Made by a program: the position numbers and the translations under genes. 53,702 nt of DNA from Streptomyces thermodiastaticus (GTDB taxonomy: Bacteria; Actinomycetota; Actinomycetes; Streptomycetales; Streptomycetaceae). Positions 49,115-53,702 of the stretch are shown here, piece after piece. Under the pieces are notes generated by a model. The model did not search any database. It was not told where the DNA came from and worked only from the letters and a program-made list of their open reading frames with translations. Position 1 is the first letter of the stretch, and each line of letters opens with the position of its first letter. The stretch lies in NCBI RefSeq assembly GCF_014656135.1, contig NZ_BNBV01000036.1:1-53702 (forward strand), written 5' to 3'.

Positions 49115-50536
49115 TCAGGCCTCCACCGACGGCAGCCGGCCGGTGCGGGCCGCCTCGCCGTACCAGTGGGCGCTGCTCTTCGGGATGCGGTCGAGCGTGG
49201 CGTAGTCGACGTAGACCGCGCCGAAGCGCTTGCCGTACCCGTAGGCCCACTCGAAGTTGTCCATGAGGGACCACAGGTAGTAGCCGCGGACGTCGGCCCC
49301 GTCGGTGACCGCCCGGTGCACCGCCGAGAGGTGGCTGTGCAGATAGGCGATGCGTTCGGGGTCGTGGACGCGGCCGTCGCCGTCCACCTTGTCGGGGTAG
49401 GCCGCGCCGTTCTCGGTGATGTACAGCGGAACCCCGGGAGCCTCGCGGCTGTACCGCATGATCAGCTCGTACAGCCCGTCCGGGTCGACGGTCCAGCCCA
49501 TGTCCGTCTGCTCGCCCGGCGTCCGATGGAACACCACGTCCTCCGAGCCCGGCCACGGCGAGTACGGGCTGTCCCCGTGGCCGTCGGCGCGCGGTCCCTC
49601 GGGCTGGGTGGCGGCGGACGACACCAGCTCCGGCGTGTAGTAGTTCAGGCCGATCAGGTCCAGTGGCTGTGCGATGGCCGCCAGGTCGCCGCTGCGGACG
49701 TGGTTCCAGTCGGTGACCGGCCGGGTCGCCTCCAGCAGGGTCTCCGGGTAGGCGCCGTGGAGCATGGGGCCGTGGAAGATGCCGCAGGCCAGGTCGTCGA
49801 TCCGGCGGGCCGCGGCCAGGTCCGCCGGGTCCTGGGTCAGGGGGCGGACCACCTGTGAGTTGAGGCTGATGCCGACACGGGCGCCGGCCGGCAGCACCGA
49901 GCGCAGCGCCTGCGCGCCCAGTCCGTGCGCAAGGTTCAGATGGTGCGCGGCGCGCAGGGCGGCGCGCGGGTCGGTACGGCCGGGGGCGTGCACGCCGGAG
50001 GCGTAGCCGAGGAAGGCGCTGCACCACGGCTCGTTGAGCGTCATCCACTGCCGCACGCGGTCGCCGAGCGCCTCGCCGACGAGCTGTGCGTACTCCGCGA
50101 ACCGCAGCGCCGTCTCCCGCTCCGGCCAGCCGCCCGCGTCCTCCAGTTCCTGGGGCAGGTCCCAGTGGTAGAGGGTGAGGGCGGGCGTGATCCCGTGGGC
50201 GAGCAGCTCGTCCACCAGCCCGCGGTAGAAGTCCAGGCCCGCCTGGGAGGCCGGGCCCCGGCCGCCGGGCTGCACCCGCGGCCAGGAGACGGAGAAGCGG
50301 TAGGCCTTCAGGCCCAGCCGGGCCATCAGGGCCACGTCGTCGCGGTAGCGGTGGTAGTGGTCGACAGCGATGTCACCGGTGTCGCCGCCGGCGATCTTGC
50401 CCGGCGTGTGGCTGAAGGTGTCCCAGATGGAGGGGGTCCGGCCGCCCTCCGCCACGGCGCCCTCGATCTGGTACGCGGAGGTCGCCGCGCCCCAGAGAAA
50501 GTCACGGGGGAAGGCCACGGTCTTCGGTTCGGGCAT
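49115..50536 (-). CDS. bglC: GH1 beta-glucosidase (BglC-like)
   Basis: 473 residues, cytosolic, with no signal. The GH1 barrel starts FPRDFLWGAATSAYQIEGA. The acid/base Glu is in MTLNEPW (about 167) and the nucleophile in YITENGAAY (about 373); the N-terminal Gln-His-Trp set is kept (YHWDLPQEL). It hydrolyses cellobiose or cello-oligosaccharides to glucose after import. A perfect palindrome TGGGAGCGCTCCCA lies upstream and a second, imperfect copy overlaps the start codon, so a LacI-type repressor controls it. The neighbours are that repressor and a sugar-binding protein. Confidence 0.9.
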   Translation of the reverse strand: MPEPKTVAFPRDFLWGAATSAYQIEGAVAEGGRTPSIWDTFSHTPGKIAGGDTGDIAVDHYHRYRDDVALMARLGLKAYRFSVSWPRVQPGGRGPASQAGLDFYRGLVDELLAHGITPALTLYHWDLPQELEDAGGWPERETALRFAEYAQLVGEALGDRVRQWMTLNEPWCSAFLGYASGVHAPGRTDPRAALRAAHHLNLAHGLGAQALRSVLPAGARVGISLNSQVVRPLTQDPADLAAARRIDDLACGIFHGPMLHGAYPETLLEATRPVTDWNHVRSGDLAAIAQPLDLIGLNYYTPELVSSAATQPEGPRADGHGDSPYSPWPGSEDVVFHRTPGEQTDMGWTVDPDGLYELIMRYSREAPGVPLYITENGAAYPDKVDGDGRVHDPERIAYLHSHLSAVHRAVTDGADVRGYYLWSLMDNFEWAYGYGKRFGAVYVDYATLDRIPKSSAHWYGEAARTGRLPSVEA

Positions 50537-50549
50537 GGAATCGCTCCCA
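50536..50549. promoter_or_regulatory. Second CebR-like operator overlapping the bglC start codon
   Basis: TGGAATCGCTCCCA differs from the palindrome TGGGAGCGCTCCCA at two positions and includes base 50536, the first base of the bglC ATG. It lies 38 bases from the perfect site, start to start. Confidence 0.6.
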
Positions 50550-50573
50550 CGGGTCGGGTGGAGGCCATTATGC

Positions 50574-50589
50574 ATGGGAGCGCTCCCAT
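50574..50589. promoter_or_regulatory. CebR-type operator upstream of bglC
   Basis: ATGGGAGCGCTCCCAT is a perfect 16-bp palindrome containing TGGGAGCGCTCCCA, the published CebR recognition site of Streptomyces. Confidence 0.85.
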
Positions 50590-50790
50590 AGCCCAACGGG
50601 GACACGCCGGGCGGAAGGCGCACGGAGGAGGCGGAGTCGCGCCGGGACGGCACCGGCGATACGGAGCCGCGCCGGTGTGCCCCACGGCCGGCCGGCGACC
50701 GGCCGCCCGGACCGCCGCCGCGAGCGCCGCGGGTCCGCGGCGCCCCCAGGGGCCTCAGGGCGGCCCGTAAACGGCCCTGGAGACGGCCCT

Positions 50791-51828
50791 TCAGGCAGAC
50801 GCCCGGACGATCAGCTCGGTGGGCAGGACGACCTCGTGCCGGCCGGTGCCCGAACCGGCGATCTCGTCGAGCAGCAGGCTCGCCATGGCGCGGCCCATCT
50901 TCTGCAGCGGCTGGCGGACGCTGGTCAGCGGGGGATCGATGTGCCGGGCCACGATCGAGTCGTCGAAGCCGACCACGGCGACGTCGTCGGGCACCCGCCG
51001 CCCCGCGGCGCGCAGTTCGAGCACGGCGCCCGAGGCCATCACGTCCGAGGCGGCGAAGACGGCGTCCAGGGCGGGGTGGCGGCGCAGCAGTTCGCGCATG
51101 GCCGCCCGGCCTCCGCCCTCCGTGAAGTCGCCGTGCGCGACGAGTTCCTCCCCGGCGCCGGCCTCGCGCAGGGCCGCCCGGTAGCCGTCGAGCCGGTCCC
51201 GGGCCGCGTCCATGTGCAGCGGCCCCGTGATGGTGCCGACGGCGGCGCGGCCGCGTCCGAGCAGATGCCGCACCGCGTCCCGGGCGCCGCCCCGGTTGTC
51301 GCAGCGGACGTGCCGCAGCGGCTCCTCGCGGCTGCGCCGGCCGGCCAGCACGGTCGGCACCGCCAGCTCCCGCAGCCGGTCGGGCAGGGTGTCCTCGCTG
51401 CGCACCGACATCAGCAGCACGCCGTCCACGCGCTGCGCCGACAGGTAGTCGGCGAGGCGTGCGTACTCCTTCTCGTCCCGCGGCAGGACCAGCAGCATCT
51501 GCATCCCGGAGTCCGCGAGTCCGGCGGACACGCCCGTGATGATCCCCGAGAAGTACGGCTCGGTGAACAGCCGGGTCTCCGCCTCGGGCACGACCAGGGC
51601 CACCGAGTCGGTGCGGCGGGTCGCCAGGGAGCGTGCGGCGCGGTTGGGGACGTACCCGAGTTCCGCGATGGCCCGTTCCACCGCCGCCCGGGAGCGGGCG
51701 CTGACCTTGGGGGAGCCGTTGATCACCCGGGAGACCGTGCCCCGGCCGACCCCGGCGCGGGCCGCCACGGCGTTCAGCGTCGGGCGCCGGGTGCCCGCGG
51801 TGCTGGAGCGGGATTCGGCAGGGCTCAT
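50791..51828 (-). CDS. cebR: LacI-family repressor (CebR-like)
   Basis: 345 residues. The N-terminal LacI HTH (TLNAVAARAGVGRGTVSRVI plus hinge NRAARSLATRRTDSVALVVP) is followed by a periplasmic-binding-type sensor domain with the dimer strings VDGVLLMSVRSEDT, VAVVGFDDSIVARHIDPPLT and PLQKMGRAMASLLL. The HTH recognition helix GRGTVSRVING is typical. Operators of the CebR type flank the gene on both sides. Cello-oligosaccharides are the expected inducer. It lies divergent from the binding-protein gene. The name follows from the operators. Confidence 0.87.
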   Translation of the reverse strand: MSPAESRSSTAGTRRPTLNAVAARAGVGRGTVSRVINGSPKVSARSRAAVERAIAELGYVPNRAARSLATRRTDSVALVVPEAETRLFTEPYFSGIITGVSAGLADSGMQMLLVLPRDEKEYARLADYLSAQRVDGVLLMSVRSEDTLPDRLRELAVPTVLAGRRSREEPLRHVRCDNRGGARDAVRHLLGRGRAAVGTITGPLHMDAARDRLDGYRAALREAGAGEELVAHGDFTEGGGRAAMRELLRRHPALDAVFAASDVMASGAVLELRAAGRRVPDDVAVVGFDDSIVARHIDPPLTSVRQPLQKMGRAMASLLLDEIAGSGTGRHEVVLPTELIVRASA

Positions 51829-52309
51829 CGTTCACCTTCCGGCGTTCGGTGCGGGCGGCTTCATTCTGGCCCGGAGATTTCCGACGGCGGCCGGGCCGCC
51901 CGCCCCATTGCCGGCTCCCGGTCGTGATCACCTTTGTGACCTGCGTAAATCCTGAATGATACGGGGGTGTTCCGGCGTCCCGGCACGACACGTTCCCGTG
52001 ACGTGCGGAACACGCTTGGGCAACAACGCCGTTTTCAAGTCTTGACACCTGGCCCGGCAGGAAGGAGTCTTCCGGCATGCCGCGTGGGAGCGGTCCCACG
52101 GGTGGTCCCGGGGGGTCGGGCCCGTGTGGCCCAAGCACCCCATGGCCCTTCCCTCTACTTCGCATGGCGCACCGTTGACCAGCAGCTTTCACCGCACGCC
52201 GCGTGCTGTGGGCCGGCCGCTGCTCGAACCGAGAGGGAGGTCCGAGCCGTCGGACGCCGGCGGTCTGATTCCTGAGGTCCCGTTCCCCACTGGAACAAGG
52301 AGTAGTGGA
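51829..52309. promoter_or_regulatory. Divergent promoter region cebR-cebE with an operator
   Basis: This 481-base gap has no gene. TTGACA at 52042-52047 is a -35 candidate for the plus-strand gene, with a weak GAGTCT-type -10 17 bases on. TGGGAGCGGTCCCA at 52085-52098 differs from the CebR palindrome at one base and sits just downstream of that promoter. Confidence 0.6.
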
Positions 52310-53632
52310 ATGCGCATCACCCGAACCGGCGGCGGTCGCGGCCGCAGGACCGTGGCCGTGACCACGACGGTCCTGACGGCCTCGGCGCTGCTGCTGACCG
52401 GCTGCAGCAGTGACGACGGCGACTCGGACGCCTCGGACTCCAACGGGAACATCACCCTCACCGTGGCCGACTACGGACAGTTCGGCTACAAGGAGGCCGG
52501 GCTGTTCGAGAAGTACCACAAGCTCCACCCGAACATCACGGTGAAGGAGCAGACGACCGCCAACGAGGAGGACTACTACCCGAAGCTCCTTCAGCAGCTG
52601 AACTCGAACAGCGGTCTCGCGGACGTCCACGGCATCGAGGTCTCCCGCATCAAGGAGGTCGTCGACACGCAGGCGTCCAAGTTCGCCGACCTGAGCAAGA
52701 TCATCGACGTCAACGACTGGGTGTCCTGGAAGGAGAAGCAGGCCACCGCCAAGGACGGCACGGTCATCGGCGCCGGCACCGACATCGGCCCGATGTCGCT
52801 GTGCTACCGCCGGGACCTGTTCGAGAAGGCCGGCCTGCCCACCGACCGCGAGGCCGTCGCCAAGGCCGTCGCGGGCGGCTGGGAGGACTACATCAAGCTC
52901 GGTGAGCAGTACAAGAAGAAGGCGCCCAAGGGCACCTACTTCATGGACTCCGCGAGCGCGATGTTCAACGCGGTCGTCAGCTCCAGCAGCCAGCAGTACT
53001 ACGACGCGGACGGCAAGCCCGTCTACAAGGACAGCGCCTCCGTCAAGAAGGGCTGGAACCTGGCCGCCGAAGTGGCGCAGAAGAAGCTCAGCCAGGGCGT
53101 CCACCAGTTCGACCCGCCGTGGCAGCAGGAACTGCGCAAGGGCACCATCGCCACCGTGGTGTGCCCGGCCTGGATGGCGGCGCAGATCCAGATCTACTCC
53201 GGCGACGACTACAAGGGGAAGTGGGACATCACCCGTGCGCCGGGCACCACGGCGGCCAACTGGGGTGGCTCCTTCCTGGCCGTCCCCAAGAGCGGCAAGC
53301 ACGTCAAGGAGGCCATGGAGCTGGTCAAGTGGCTGACCGCGCCCGAGCAGCAGGCCGAGGTCTTCAAGGCGATCGGTGTCTTCCCGTCCAACAAGGGCGC
53401 CTATGAGCTGGCGAGCGTGAAGAACGCCAAGCTGCCGTACTTCAACAACGCGCCCATCGGCCAGATCTACGCCGAGGAGGCCAAGTCCATCCCCGAGGCG
53501 GTGCTCGGCCCGAAGGACGGCATCATCAAGGACACGATCGGCAAGCAGATCAACAACATGGAGCAGCGCGGCACCAAGCCCGACGACGCGTGGAAGGCGG
53601 CGACCGAGACGATCGACAAGGCGATCGGCTGA
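52310..53632 (+). CDS. cebE: CebE-like cello-oligosaccharide-binding lipoprotein
   Basis: 440 residues. The lipobox ends at Cys32 (LLLTGC), followed by a Ser/Asp-rich spacer. The mature protein is a family 1 extracellular sugar-binding protein: NITLTVADYGQFGYKEAGLF, SGLADVHGIEVSR, DIGPMSLCYRRDLFEKAGLP and, near the end, VCPAWMAAQIQI and LVKWLTAPEQQAEVF. AAGGAG lies eight bases before ATG 52310. It delivers cellobiose or cellotriose to an ABC importer whose permease genes are presumably just past the window. The CebR-like operator upstream supports the name, although the gene order differs from the classical ceb locus. Confidence 0.83.
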   Translation: MRITRTGGGRGRRTVAVTTTVLTASALLLTGCSSDDGDSDASDSNGNITLTVADYGQFGYKEAGLFEKYHKLHPNITVKEQTTANEEDYYPKLLQQLNSNSGLADVHGIEVSRIKEVVDTQASKFADLSKIIDVNDWVSWKEKQATAKDGTVIGAGTDIGPMSLCYRRDLFEKAGLPTDREAVAKAVAGGWEDYIKLGEQYKKKAPKGTYFMDSASAMFNAVVSSSSQQYYDADGKPVYKDSASVKKGWNLAAEVAQKKLSQGVHQFDPPWQQELRKGTIATVVCPAWMAAQIQIYSGDDYKGKWDITRAPGTTAANWGGSFLAVPKSGKHVKEAMELVKWLTAPEQQAEVFKAIGVFPSNKGAYELASVKNAKLPYFNNAPIGQIYAEEAKSIPEAVLGPKDGIIKDTIGKQINNMEQRGTKPDDAWKAATETIDKAIG

Positions 53633-53648
53633 CCCCGGCCGCGGGCGG

Positions 53649-53700
53649 CCCGCCGGCCGCCCGGACCGGGGCCGCCCGCCGGCCGCCCGCACCGGGGCCG
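53649..53700. repeat. Two tandem 26-bp GC-rich repeats after cebE
   Basis: Two 26-base units of the type CCCGCCGGCCGCCCGGACCG plus GGGCCG (53649-53674 and 53675-53700) differ at one position, and a third copy starts at the window edge. This is the intergenic gap before the next gene. Confidence 0.65.
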
Positions 53701-53702
53701 CC

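Noticed and set aside
49115..53692. A 1525-codon open frame on the minus strand covering bglC, the repressor gene and cebE
   Set aside because: Only the bglC part is real. The rest runs antisense to the cebE gene or out of frame with the repressor gene.

Overview
The window is chromosomal DNA from a high-GC actinomycete, almost certainly a Streptomyces. The evidence is the very high G+C with strong third-position bias, frequent GTG starts, many 4-bp ATGA/GTGA gene overlaps, DasR-, CebR- and BldD-type operators, and the cslA-glxA-cslZ-LPMO hyphal-tip glycan genes. From memory, gene order resembles the SCO2795-SCO2840 interval of S. coelicolor; this was not checked.

Layout. 1-6.4 kb is accessory-looking: the end of an IS5-type transposase, a visibly more A/T-rich PLD nuclease-SF2 helicase-DUF3427 gene, a GNAT/TPR-regulator pair, and a small resolvase-like gene next to a perfect 15-bp hairpin. 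6.4-14.9 kb is metabolic and membrane housekeeping: a SEC-C/TPR protein, DUF6412-YidC, an FAH hydrolase, an LLM oxidoreductase, and an oxidoreductase/UPF0303 pair divergent from a ROK regulator. There is also a HAD phosphatase. 15.1-16.2 kb carries a small membrane protein and a class F sortase-like protein that has lost key catalytic residues. 16.2-22.6 kb is the cslZ/glxA/cslA locus plus an AA10 LPMO with a perfect DasR-type palindrome. Three identical tRNA-Lys(CTT) genes lie at 21.7, 22.8 and 33.7 kb.

23-26.2 kb is an ehuBCDA-type ABC importer operon, divergent from an Asp/Glu-racemase-fold protein that lacks both catalytic cysteines. 27-34.5 kb holds a zinc formaldehyde dehydrogenase-type enzyme, an LLM monooxygenase, a GGDEF-EAL protein (cdgA-like), an M6-like metalloprotease and a prim-pol-like protein. 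35.3-40.4 kb is a four-gene run ending in a strong hairpin: a PAP2 lipid phosphatase, a Cas4/AddB-like Fe-S PD-(D/E)XK nuclease, a large unknown protein and an SF1 Upf1/Dna2-like helicase. The last three look like a eukaryotic Dna2 broken into parts and are my main candidate for an undescribed system.

40.6-47.2 kb has a histidine phosphatase, an NsdA-like regulator, a spermidine-synthase-like protein and a two-component system. 47.2-53.7 kb is polysaccharide use: a CBM2-GH18 chitinase behind six tandem 15-bp repeats, a GH1 beta-glucosidase, a CebR-like repressor and a CebE-like binding protein, with shared TGGGAGCGCTCCCA-type operators. A third theme across the window is secreted or surface polysaccharide work: CslA/GlxA/CslZ/LPMO build and trim a tip glycan, and the ceb genes and chitinase scavenge cello-oligosaccharides and chitin.
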